A DNA stretch of 64,000 nt. Origin: Verrucomicrobiaceae bacterium UBA1938. GTDB lineage: Bacteria; Verrucomicrobiota; Verrucomicrobiia; Verrucomicrobiales; Verrucomicrobiaceae. Each line of letters begins with the position of its first letter. Position 1 is the stretch's first letter. Below are positions 26,053 through 33,964 of this stretch, one piece after another. The stretch spans positions 1 through 64,000 of the forward strand of contig DDFC01000035.1 of NCBI GenBank assembly GCA_002336895.1, read 5' to 3'. A program made the position numbers and the translations under genes. The notes under the pieces are model-generated. The model was not told the origin of the DNA. It was given only the letters and a program-made list of their open reading frames with translations, and did no database searches.

Positions 26053-26763
26053 TTAAAGTTCAGCGAGGAGTTCCTTCAGGCGGGCGACGGGCCACTGGCC
26101 GGGAGCATTTGAGACACCAATAAAGCCGTAATTCAAGAGGCTGCCACATTTAGCCAGCACCAGACGTGAAACACGCCCCCATGGCCCCATGCCCATGGCG
26201 GAAAGCCTCAGCCGGTGGGTCTCACCTGCCAGCTTCATGAGGCGTGCCAGATCGTCCTGGGTGTTCAGGTAGGTGGCAATCTTGACGGCATCCACACCGG
26301 CCTGCTGGGCAAAATTCACCGCGCCGCGCAGCACCTCATCGGCAGGCGTGGCCTGGAAATCGTGGAAGGACCCCACCACCGGCACACCTGCAGCGCGTGC
26401 TTTCTGGATGGTGCCCTGCATCTGCGCGGCGCTGCGCAGCTCCAGGTCGATCAGCGTGGCGAGATCCAGCAGCGGCTCGATCATGGCCGCCCGCCCTTGA
26501 GGATCCTCGGGCCCCTGCCCTCCTTCGGCGGGGTGGCGGGCGGTGAGCAGCAGCGGCAGGGTGTTTCCAGCCAGGGCGGCGCGCAGATCCTCTGCGGGCA
26601 TTTTCAGCTGATCCAGGCGCAGCTCGGCCAGGTCACAGAGATTGGCGCGGGCGGCATTGTCCAGAGAGAGCAGGTGCTCCAGAGCAGCCGCATCTGACAC
26701 CACCCCCACGGCGAGGGGCTTGGTGGAGAAAAGCAGGTTTTTAGAGGAAACGAGTTGAGCCAT
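26053..26763 (-). CDS. aroD: type I 3-dehydroquinate dehydratase
   Basis: The shikimate-pathway enzyme converting 3-dehydroquinate to 3-dehydroshikimate through a Schiff base, 236 residues. The catalytic His is H134 in GSFHDF and the Schiff-base Lys is K161 in VDAVKIATY. Substrate-binding residues are visible in AELRLD (E47, R49) and GPWGRVSR (R200). It is cytosolic. It heads a minus-strand pair with the lipoprotein carboxypeptidase. Its first codons also contain the -35 of the divergent sugar-transferase promoter. Confidence 0.92.
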   Translation of the reverse strand: MAQLVSSKNLLFSTKPLAVGVVSDAAALEHLLSLDNAARANLCDLAELRLDQLKMPAEDLRAALAGNTLPLLLTARHPAEGGQGPEDPQGRAAMIEPLLDLATLIDLELRSAAQMQGTIQKARAAGVPVVGSFHDFQATPADEVLRGAVNFAQQAGVDAVKIATYLNTQDDLARLMKLAGETHRLRLSAMGMGPWGRVSRLVLAKCGSLLNYGFIGVSNAPGQWPVARLKELLAEL

Positions 26764-26782
26764 TGACTAGGCAGAGTATAAT
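26755..26782 (+). promoter_or_regulatory. sigma-70 promoter of the sugar transferase gene
   Basis: TTGAGC (26755-26760), 16-bp spacer, perfect TATAAT (26777-26782). The -35 lies inside the first codons of aroD on the other strand. The expected leader to the ATG at 26823 is about 35 bases. Confidence 0.7.
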
Positions 26783-26822
26783 TTTTAGAAATGTAAAGAG
26801 TTTTTACTCTCTACGCGCCATT

Positions 26823-28217
26823 ATGCTGGGCCGGAAGCAAGAAATCAATTTGCAGCTCACTGAACTGCTCGACAGCGCCTTGCTGGCGTTCTGCCTGTGG
26901 TTCGGTCACTTCCTGCGTGCCGATGTGGTGCCCGTGTTTTTCCCGGATGCGGTGGAGATCCCAACGATGGACAAATTTTACTGGGTGGTGGCGGTGGTGG
27001 CCCCCTTCACGCCCATCGTGCTGGAGGCTCGTGGCTTTTACGCCAACATTCACAACAAGACCCTCGGGCGCTCCATCCGCCAGCTGATCGAGGCACTGAC
27101 CATCATCGGCATGTGCATCGCCTTCTGCATCGTGTTCTTCAAGTGGGCGGTGGAAAGCCGTGCAGTGGTCGTCTTCTCGGTGGCGCTCGGGGCTCTGTCC
27201 CTGCTGCTGCGTGAGGCATGGCAGCGCGACATCATCCGCAGGCAGATGGCCTCCGGCAGAGGGCGTGAGCGCGTGCTCATCGCCGGTGCCCAGGCGGACA
27301 TTGATTCTTTTCTGTCGAAAATGACCGCCGAACAGCGGGCCGAGGTGGAGGTGCTGGGTCAGATCGACATCATGCAGCGCCCGGTTTCTGATCTCGTGAC
27401 CGCGCTCCACGAGCACAGCATCAGCCGCGTGCTCTTTGCCGCGCAGCATGTGCATTTCAGCAAGATCGAGGAGGCCGTGCAGGCCTGTGAAACGGAAGGC
27501 GTCGAGGCGTGGATTGCGGCAGATTTCTTCCAGACAGCCATCGCACGCCCCACCTTTGATGTGCTGGGTGGTCGCCTCATGCTGGTCTTTCATTCCACAC
27601 CTCAGGCCTCGTGGGAGCTGCTTTTCAAGGGCGTCGTGGACCGTGTCGGCGCGCTCATTTTGCTGCTTTTCTCCCTGCCGCTGTGGCTGGTGGCTGTCAT
27701 CGGCATTCGCATGGGATCTCGCGGGCCGCTCTTCTTCAAGCAGGAGCGCGCCGGACTCTACGGCAAGCCCTTCATCATGTGGAAATTCCGCACCATGCAC
27801 CAAGGAGCGGAGACTCAGCGCGCCGGGCTCGAAGCGCACAATGAGATGGACGGCCCGGTCTTCAAGATCACCAACGACCCGCGCATCTTCGCCTTTGGCC
27901 GCTGGCTGCGCCGCACCAGCATTGATGAACTGCCGCAGCTCATCAATGTGCTACGTGGAGAGATGAGCCTCGTGGGACCGCGCCCCCTCCCCGTCTATGA
28001 AATCCAGCGCATCGAGAAGCACGCGCAGCGCCGCCGCCTCAGCGTGAAACCGGGGCTCACCTGTCTGTGGCAGGTCACGGGCCGCAATGGTATCAAGAAC
28101 TTCGAGGAGTGGGTGGCGCTGGATCTCAAATACATCGACAACTGGTCCCTCTGGCTGGACCTGCAGATCCTGGCGCAGACGCTGCCTGCCGTGATTCGGG
28201 GCATAGGTGCGAGTTGA
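26823..28217 (+). CDS. polyprenyl-phosphate sugar-1-phosphate transferase
   Basis: A 464-residue membrane enzyme of the WcaJ/WbaP type, which starts exopolysaccharide or O-antigen repeat units by moving a sugar phosphate onto undecaprenyl phosphate. The N-terminal half has four hydrophobic helices and a CoA-binding-like domain (RERVLIAGAQADIDSFL). The C-terminal bacterial sugar transferase domain has VVDRVGALILLLFSLPLWL, GPLFFKQERAG, MWKFRTMH, RRTSIDELPQLINVLRGEMSLVGPRP and KPGLTCLWQVTGRN. No glycosyltransferase cluster follows. The ATG at 26823 fits the promoter and skips a Phe/Arg-rich upstream stretch. Confidence 0.9.
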   Translation: MLGRKQEINLQLTELLDSALLAFCLWFGHFLRADVVPVFFPDAVEIPTMDKFYWVVAVVAPFTPIVLEARGFYANIHNKTLGRSIRQLIEALTIIGMCIAFCIVFFKWAVESRAVVVFSVALGALSLLLREAWQRDIIRRQMASGRGRERVLIAGAQADIDSFLSKMTAEQRAEVEVLGQIDIMQRPVSDLVTALHEHSISRVLFAAQHVHFSKIEEAVQACETEGVEAWIAADFFQTAIARPTFDVLGGRLMLVFHSTPQASWELLFKGVVDRVGALILLLFSLPLWLVAVIGIRMGSRGPLFFKQERAGLYGKPFIMWKFRTMHQGAETQRAGLEAHNEMDGPVFKITNDPRIFAFGRWLRRTSIDELPQLINVLRGEMSLVGPRPLPVYEIQRIEKHAQRRRLSVKPGLTCLWQVTGRNGIKNFEEWVALDLKYIDNWSLWLDLQILAQTLPAVIRGIGAS

Positions 28218-28287
28218 GTATCAGGATTCGTTCCTTTTGCATCGCATGAGTGTGAAACGTGCCGTGCACAGGGTCCGTAGTGGCTTG

Positions 28288-29937
28288 ATGCGCCACGCTC
28301 TTTTTATTCTCCTGACCGCCTGCGCCTCCCTGCACGCCGCCACGCCAGCCAGGCTCGACTTTGGCCCCGTACGCGAAGAGCATCTCATGATCCCGATGCG
28401 GGACGGGAAGCGTCTCTCGGCCTATGTGTTCTTCCCGCCAGGAGAAGGCAGGTTTCCCGCCATCTTTGAGCAGCGCTATGCTGACATCAGCAGCGCTGGC
28501 TCCCGCAAGGCAGCGGCCAAGTTTGCAGAAGGCGGCTTTGTCATCGCGCTGGTGAACTACCGCGGCACGCATGAGAGCGAGGGCGTCTATCGTGGCTATC
28601 GCGGCCTGCAGTGGGGGCCGCTGCGGGATGGCTACGATGTCTGCGAGTGGCTGGCAGCGCAGCCTTGGTGCACGGGAAAGATCGGCACCTATGGCGGATC
28701 TCAGGCTGGCTATGCGCAGAACTACCTGGCCGTGACACAGCCGCCGCACCTCGTGGCGCAGTACATGACCGACACAGGTCTGAGTCTGTACCAAGAAGGC
28801 TACCGCATCGGCGGAGCCACCAAACCGCAGCGCTTCATCAAAGGCGGTGCCGTGGCGCGCGAACTGAAGGATAACGAAGACATGCTGCGCGAGTGGGACC
28901 AGCACCCGGACTATGACGAGTACTGGAAGGATGAGGATGCCTCGCTGCACTTTGACAAGATGAACTACCCCTGCTTCACCATCGGAAGCTGGTTTGATTT
29001 CATGTGCCAGGGCAGCGTGGCCAGCTTCATTGGTCGTAACCAGCATGGCGGCCCGAATTCACGCGGCCAGCAGCAGCTCATCATCGGCCCCTGGCTGCAC
29101 GGGGGCTACCCGAAGTCGAACAAGATCGGCGAGCTCGTGTTTCCCGAAAACGCCATGTTCGATGTTTACGCGCACATGACCAAGTGGTTCAACCACTACC
29201 TCAAAGGCGAGAACAACGGCATCGAGAAAGACACGCCGGTGAAATACTACGTCATGGGTGCCACCGGCGAGGAAGGCGCACCCGGCAATGTATGGCGCGA
29301 AGCCAAGAGCTTCCCGCCAGCCAGCAAGGCCGCCGACTGGTTCCTGCAGCCCGATGGCAAGCTGGCCCCAGCCAAGCCTTCCGCCGCCAAAGCCAGCACC
29401 TCGTACCTCAGTGATCCCGCGCACCCGATGAGCCTGCCCTACGCTGGGTTTCCAGGAGCCAAGGACGCACGTGGCTTTGAAGAACAGGCCGAAGTGCGCA
29501 CCTGGACTACGGAAGTGCTGAGCAAGCCTCTGGAAGTCACCGGCCGCATCAAAGGCGAGGTCTTTGTTTCTTCCACTGCAAAGGACACCGACTTCTTCCT
29601 GCGCGTGACCGATGTGTATCCCGATGGCCGCTCGATTCTGCTCGTGGACTACCCGCTGCGTGCCCGCTATCACGAAGGCTTTGACCATCAGAAGCTGCTC
29701 GTGCCAGGACAGGTGACCAAGCTCTCGTGGGACATCGGCTGGGTCAGCATCATCTTCAACAAAGGGCACCGCATCCGCGTCACCATCGCCAGCACCGGTG
29801 CTCCCTTTTATGAGCCCAATCCGCAGACCGGCGCACCCATCAGCCATTTCATCACCGAGCCCGGCGTGCCTGCCATCAATACCATCTGGCATGACGCCGC
29901 GCACGCCTCCAAGGTGATCCTGCCCGTGCTGCCCTGA
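28288..29937 (+). CDS. CocE/NonD-family exported hydrolase
   Basis: A 549-residue alpha/beta-hydrolase of the X-Pro dipeptidyl-peptidase S15/CocE family. The nucleophile Ser is in TYGGSQAGY and the oxyanion Tyr region is in IFEQRYADI. The C-terminal jelly-roll domain has the usual VTGRIKGEVFVSSTAKDTDFFLRV and GHRIRVTIASTGAPFYEPNP. The N-terminal MRHALFILLTACASLHA is either a lipoprotein signal (LTAC) or a signal peptide cut after LHA. Substrates in the family are acyl esters and peptides such as cephalosporins, cocaine or dipeptides; which applies here is unknown. The next gene follows 20 bp on. Confidence 0.88.
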   Translation: MRHALFILLTACASLHAATPARLDFGPVREEHLMIPMRDGKRLSAYVFFPPGEGRFPAIFEQRYADISSAGSRKAAAKFAEGGFVIALVNYRGTHESEGVYRGYRGLQWGPLRDGYDVCEWLAAQPWCTGKIGTYGGSQAGYAQNYLAVTQPPHLVAQYMTDTGLSLYQEGYRIGGATKPQRFIKGGAVARELKDNEDMLREWDQHPDYDEYWKDEDASLHFDKMNYPCFTIGSWFDFMCQGSVASFIGRNQHGGPNSRGQQQLIIGPWLHGGYPKSNKIGELVFPENAMFDVYAHMTKWFNHYLKGENNGIEKDTPVKYYVMGATGEEGAPGNVWREAKSFPPASKAADWFLQPDGKLAPAKPSAAKASTSYLSDPAHPMSLPYAGFPGAKDARGFEEQAEVRTWTTEVLSKPLEVTGRIKGEVFVSSTAKDTDFFLRVTDVYPDGRSILLVDYPLRARYHEGFDHQKLLVPGQVTKLSWDIGWVSIIFNKGHRIRVTIASTGAPFYEPNPQTGAPISHFITEPGVPAINTIWHDAAHASKVILPVLP

Positions 29938-29957
29938 TTTCTCCTTTTCCCATCTTC

Positions 29958-31211
29958 ATGCAAACACACGCTTCTTCCCTTTCACGCCGCTCTTTTCTCA
30001 GCACCGCACTCGCCGCAGGAGCAGCTCTCTCAGTGCATGCCAAAGACCAGGCGCCGCTGATCGCCTATGTGGGCACATTCACCTCGCCACTGCAAAACAT
30101 GAAGGCCACGCAGGTGGATCTGCCGCCCGGAAATGGCCAGGGCATCCACCTCTTTGAAGTGAACCGCGAGACAGGGGCCATGACCCCTTGCGGGCTGTAC
30201 AAATCAGGCAGCAGTCCCAACTGCCTTGCCTTCAACGCCACGCGGACGGTGCTGTATTCCACCAACGAAACCGATGCCAACGGCAGCCACGAAGCAGGCT
30301 CCGTCAGCGCCTTTGCCATCAATCCCAAGGACGGCCAGCTGACGCTGATGAACACCGTCAGCTCAGGCGGCAAGGGACCCACCTACATCAGCCTGCATCC
30401 GTCGGGGCGTTTCCTGCTGGTGGCAAACTACTTTGGCGGCTCATGCTCGGTGCTGCCGGTCAAGCCCGATGGCAGCCTGGGCGAAGCCACCGACTTCAAG
30501 CAGGACTCAGGCACCATCGGCCCCAAGAAGGCCACCAACGCGCCTCCCGGCAGCTTTGCCTTCAGCGGGCACGACGGAACACACTCCCATATGATCCAGG
30601 CCGACGCCTCAGGGCGCTATGTGCTGACCGTGGACCTCGGACTGGATCAGATCCTGGTATGGAAGTTCGACGACCAAAAAGGCACGCTCACGCCGAATGA
30701 TCCGCCCCATGTCTCCCTGCCCCCCGGAGACGGACCGCGCCACTTTGCGTTTCATCCCAATAACCACTGGCTCTACTCCCTGCAGGAGGAAGGCTCAACG
30801 GTGGTGCTGTTTGACTACGACATCGAGAAAGGCCGCCTCACCTCCCGCCAGACCATCTCCAGCCTGCCGCCCGGATTTGCAGGCAGCAATTTCTGCTCGG
30901 AGATTCTCGTCTCTGCAGATGGACGTTTCGTCTATGTGGGTAACCGCCTGCACGACAGCATCGGCATCTTTGCCATCGGCAAAGACGGCACGCTCACCTT
31001 CGTTGGCGAGGAGTGGACGCATGGCGACTACCCGCGCAGTTTCAACTTCGACCCCACCGGTGAGTTTTTCTACAGCCTCAATCAGCGCGGCGACAACGTG
31101 GCGATCTTCCGTGTGAACCGGAAAACCGGCGTCCTCACCTTCACCGGCCACTACGCAGCTGTGGGCAATCCTTCGAGCATCGTGTTTCTGGATCTGGCGA
31201 AAGGCCAGTGA
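29958..31211 (+). CDS. lactonase-family beta-propeller (6-phosphogluconolactonase type)
   Basis: A 417-residue seven-bladed beta-propeller of the YbhE/Pgl lactonase family. The Tat motif SRRSFLS lies near residues 9-15 with a hydrophobic stretch to HAKDQ, so it is exported, unlike cytosolic Pgl. Family landmarks are AYVGTFT, GAMTPCGLYKSGSSPNCLAF, YISLHPSGRFLLVANY, HSHMIQADASGRYVLTVDLG, GPRHFAFHPNNHWLYSLQE and the final NPSSIVFLDL. It is probably co-transcribed with the CocE-type hydrolase, suggesting a periplasmic degradation step. Confidence 0.88.
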   Translation: MQTHASSLSRRSFLSTALAAGAALSVHAKDQAPLIAYVGTFTSPLQNMKATQVDLPPGNGQGIHLFEVNRETGAMTPCGLYKSGSSPNCLAFNATRTVLYSTNETDANGSHEAGSVSAFAINPKDGQLTLMNTVSSGGKGPTYISLHPSGRFLLVANYFGGSCSVLPVKPDGSLGEATDFKQDSGTIGPKKATNAPPGSFAFSGHDGTHSHMIQADASGRYVLTVDLGLDQILVWKFDDQKGTLTPNDPPHVSLPPGDGPRHFAFHPNNHWLYSLQEEGSTVVLFDYDIEKGRLTSRQTISSLPPGFAGSNFCSEILVSADGRFVYVGNRLHDSIGIFAIGKDGTLTFVGEEWTHGDYPRSFNFDPTGEFFYSLNQRGDNVAIFRVNRKTGVLTFTGHYAAVGNPSSIVFLDLAKGQ

Positions 31212-31227
31212 GCCGCAAGTTCTTCAC

Positions 31228-31254
31228 GGAAGGGGATCGCCTTGATCCCCTTCC
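31228..31254. terminator. hairpin between convergent genes
   Basis: GGAAGGGGATC, loop GCCTT, GATCCCCTTCC: a perfect 11-bp stem. It lacks a proper T-tract on either strand, so efficiency as an intrinsic terminator is uncertain. Confidence 0.6.
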
Positions 31255-31256
31255 CT

Positions 31257-31835
31257 TCACTCGCACTCGGCCAGCACGCGCTCAATGCGGCGGTCTGGGA
31301 TGAGCCATACAAGCGCTGCCGCCACGTAGAAAAAGGCAGAAATCCAAGTCTGATAAAAGGCGGCAACCATGGCGGCGAGATAGACCAGAGGAGAGAGCTT
31401 GCCTTTGAGATCGCTGCCCAGCGCTGCGGCCAGTTTAGAATCTCCCTGCCCTTTGAGGATGCAGCCCTGCAGAATGTAGTAGGCGATGGCAGCACACAGC
31501 AGCACCGCGCCGTAGATGGCCGTGGGCAGCGGTGCCAGATGGTTCTCCCCCATCCAGCCGGTGGCAAAGGGAAAGAGGGAGAGCCAGAAGAGCAGGTGCA
31601 GATTGGCCCACATGATGGGGCCGGTGACCTTGCGGCAGGCCTTCAGCAGGTGGTGGTGATTGTTCCAGTAGATGCCCACATAGATGAAGCTCAGCACATA
31701 GCTGAGAAACACCGGGAGCAGCGGCTTGAGCGCCTCCAGATCGGCGCCATGCGGCACCTTCAGCTCCAGCACCATGATGGTAATGATGATGGCGAGCACG
31801 CCATCGCTGAAAGCCTCAAGCCGGTTCGGTTCCAT
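31257..31835 (-). CDS. TMEM175-family potassium channel
   Basis: A 192-residue membrane protein of the TMEM175 (DUF1211) family. The selectivity signature RLEAFSDG is at residues 5-12, followed by helix 1 (VLAIIITIMVLEL). About five to six further hydrophobic segments follow, with NHHHLL and WANLHLLFWLSLFPF typical of the bacterial members. Bacterial TMEM175 proteins form tetrameric potassium leak channels lacking the classical P-loop. The gene lies 9 bp downstream of fabV on the same strand and may be co-transcribed. Confidence 0.9.
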   Translation of the reverse strand: MEPNRLEAFSDGVLAIIITIMVLELKVPHGADLEALKPLLPVFLSYVLSFIYVGIYWNNHHHLLKACRKVTGPIMWANLHLLFWLSLFPFATGWMGENHLAPLPTAIYGAVLLCAAIAYYILQGCILKGQGDSKLAAALGSDLKGKLSPLVYLAAMVAAFYQTWISAFFYVAAALVWLIPDRRIERVLAECE

Positions 31836-31844
31836 GATCGTGGA

Positions 31845-33038
31845 TCAGGCGAGTGAAGGCACGCCAATGCTGACATCCACCTCGGCATTGTAGTCCACGC
31901 CTTCCAGCCCAAAGCCGAAGAGGCGCAGGAAACTGGTCTGGTAGCCTTCAAAATCGCCCAACTGCGCCAGGTTCTCAGTGTTCACCTCGGCCCAGCGTTT
32001 GCCGACAAGCTCCTGCAGCGCAGGTTTCATTTCCCAGTCGTCCACGCGGATGCGTCCGGCTTCGTCCGGCTGCGGGTTGCCATTGTAAAGGCGCTCGCGG
32101 AAAAGGCGGTCCATTTGCTCGATGCAGTCTTCGTGGGAGCCATCGGCCTTCATGGCCTTGTAGAGCAGGGAGATGTACAGCGGCACCACGGGAATGGCGG
32201 AGCTGGCCTGCGTGACGAGCGCCTTGTTCACGGACACCCAGGCCTTGCCCTTCAGAGAGGCCAGCTTGCCATCCAGCACACGCTGCACGCGCTCCAGGTC
32301 TTCCTTGGCACGGCCGATGGTGCCGTTCTTGTAGATCGGCCAGGTCACTTCCGGCCCGATGTAGCTGTAAGCCACGGTCTGCACGCCTTCGGCCAGGACA
32401 CCAGCGCTCTGCAGCGCATCGATCCACATTTCCCAGTCCTCACCGCCCATGACGGCCACAGTCTGCGCGATCTCATCCTCGTTTGCGGGCTCGATGGTCA
32501 CTTCATTGACCACGCCATTGCCGGTGTTGAGATTCTTGTTGGTGTAGGAGGCGGAGCCGATGGGCTTGAGCACGGACTTGAAGACTTCGCCGGTCTTCGG
32601 GTGAGTGCGGCGTGGGGAGGCGAGGCTGTAAATAACGCAGTCCACCTGGCCCAGATCTGCCTTGATGGCTTCGATCACTGTGGCCTTCATGGCATCCGAG
32701 AAGGCGTCGCCATTGAAGGAGCGGGCATACAGGCCGGCTGCCTTGGCTTCCGTTTCAAAGGCGGCGGAGTTGTACCAGCCTGCGGTGCCGCAGCGCTCGG
32801 CCTCGCCGGGCTTTTCAAAAAACACACCGATGGTGGCCGCACCGGAGCCAAAGGCCGCCGCAATACGGGAGGACAGGCCATAGCCGGTCGAGGAACCCAC
32901 CACGAGCACCTTCTTGGGCCCGTTGGCGATGGGGCCGCGCGATTTCACGACGGCGATCTGTTCAGCGACATGTTTGGCACAGCCGGTGGGGTGGGCGGTG
33001 GTGCAGATGAATCCACGGATTTTGGGTGCGACGATCAT
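31845..33038 (-). CDS. fabV: FabV-type trans-2-enoyl-ACP/CoA reductase
   Basis: A 397-residue NADH-dependent enoyl reductase, the FabV class of SDR proteins that completes the fatty-acid elongation cycle and resists triclosan. The NAD site is VLVVGSSTGYGLSSRIAAAFG. The active-site Tyr and Lys have the FabV Y-x8-K spacing within WPIYKNGTIGRAK. SLASPRRTHPKTGEV and the C-terminal VDDWEMKP are also typical. The length matches the family. No FabI gene is in the window, so whether FabV is the only enoyl reductase cannot be judged. Confidence 0.95.
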   Translation of the reverse strand: MIVAPKIRGFICTTAHPTGCAKHVAEQIAVVKSRGPIANGPKKVLVVGSSTGYGLSSRIAAAFGSGAATIGVFFEKPGEAERCGTAGWYNSAAFETEAKAAGLYARSFNGDAFSDAMKATVIEAIKADLGQVDCVIYSLASPRRTHPKTGEVFKSVLKPIGSASYTNKNLNTGNGVVNEVTIEPANEDEIAQTVAVMGGEDWEMWIDALQSAGVLAEGVQTVAYSYIGPEVTWPIYKNGTIGRAKEDLERVQRVLDGKLASLKGKAWVSVNKALVTQASSAIPVVPLYISLLYKAMKADGSHEDCIEQMDRLFRERLYNGNPQPDEAGRIRVDDWEMKPALQELVGKRWAEVNTENLAQLGDFEGYQTSFLRLFGFGLEGVDYNAEVDVSIGVPSLA

Positions 33039-33120
33039 AGTTAGTTAGTGCGCTGAGCGTTAGCAGCCACAGGGGGGCTGGCAACTTGTTTTCCCATCCG
33101 GCATCTGTCACCTTGACGGC

Positions 33121-33885
33121 ATGCCCGCCCCGTCCCCAGCTCCCGAGCAGCGCTTCTCCGACCGAGTGGAAAACTACGTGCGCTACCGCCCCGGCTACCC
33201 TCAGGAGATTATTTCCCTCCTGCAAGATGAGGCCGGGCTCACGCCAAAGTCCATCATCGCTGACATCGGCTCCGGCACAGGCATATCAGCGGAGTTTTTT
33301 CTGAAAGCCGGATGCACTGTGCATGCCGTGGAGCCCAATGGCGACATGCGTGCGGCTGCCGAGCGGCTTCTATCCCGCTATCCAAATTTCCATAGCGTAA
33401 GCGCCAGCGCTCAAGCCACCACGCTGCCGGATCACAGCATCGATCTCATCGTGGCTGCTCAGGCGTTTCATTGGTTCAACACACCCGCGACGCGTGCGGA
33501 ATTCACCCGCATTCTCAAGCCCGGCGGCCACATCTCCCTCATCTGGAACGAGCGCAAACTCGACTCCACCCCCTTCCTTCACGCCTTCGAGCAGCTGCTC
33601 CTCACCTTTGGCACCGACTACACTCAAATACGCCACGAGAACGTCGATGCCGCAGCACTCTCCTCCTTCTTCAGCGGCCCCTATGCCACCCACACTTTCC
33701 CCAATGAACAGCGCTTTGACTTTGAGGGGCTCAAAGGCCGCCTGCTCTCCAGCTCCTATGCACCAGCCCCAGGACAGCCACGCCATGACGAAATGATCGC
33801 CGAGCTGCGCTGCATCTTTGATGAACATCAGATGTCCGGCCAGATCAGCTTTGAATATGACACGCGGGTGCATCTGGGATGCTGA
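33121..33885 (+). CDS. class I SAM-dependent methyltransferase
   Basis: A 254-residue cytosolic methyltransferase (Methyltransf_11 type). Motif I is IIADIGSGTGISAEFFL (near residue 40), motif II HAVEPNGDM, then IDLIVAAQAFHWFN and LKPGGHISLIWNER. The AQAFHWF stretch is typical of the ubiquinone/biotin-type and trans-aconitate-type small-molecule methyltransferases. The acceptor is unknown. It is divergent from fabV with an 82-bp spacer and converges on katG. Confidence 0.85.
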   Translation: MPAPSPAPEQRFSDRVENYVRYRPGYPQEIISLLQDEAGLTPKSIIADIGSGTGISAEFFLKAGCTVHAVEPNGDMRAAAERLLSRYPNFHSVSASAQATTLPDHSIDLIVAAQAFHWFNTPATRAEFTRILKPGGHISLIWNERKLDSTPFLHAFEQLLLTFGTDYTQIRHENVDAAALSSFFSGPYATHTFPNEQRFDFEGLKGRLLSSSYAPAPGQPRHDEMIAELRCIFDEHQMSGQISFEYDTRVHLGC

Positions 33886-33893
33886 AGGAAGTG

Positions 33894-33934
33894 AAAAAAG
33901 GATACCCGCCCCGGCTGCATGAACCAGGGCGGGT
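33894..33934 (-). terminator. Rho-independent terminator of katG
   Basis: On the minus strand, ACCCGCCC and GGGCGGGT form an 8-bp stem around a 15-base loop (33904-33934), followed by ATCC and six Ts (33894-33899). It is a long-loop but convincing terminator for katG. Confidence 0.72.
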
Positions 33935-33964
33935 GCGGTTTTGGGGTGGGAAATCAGCTGCTGT

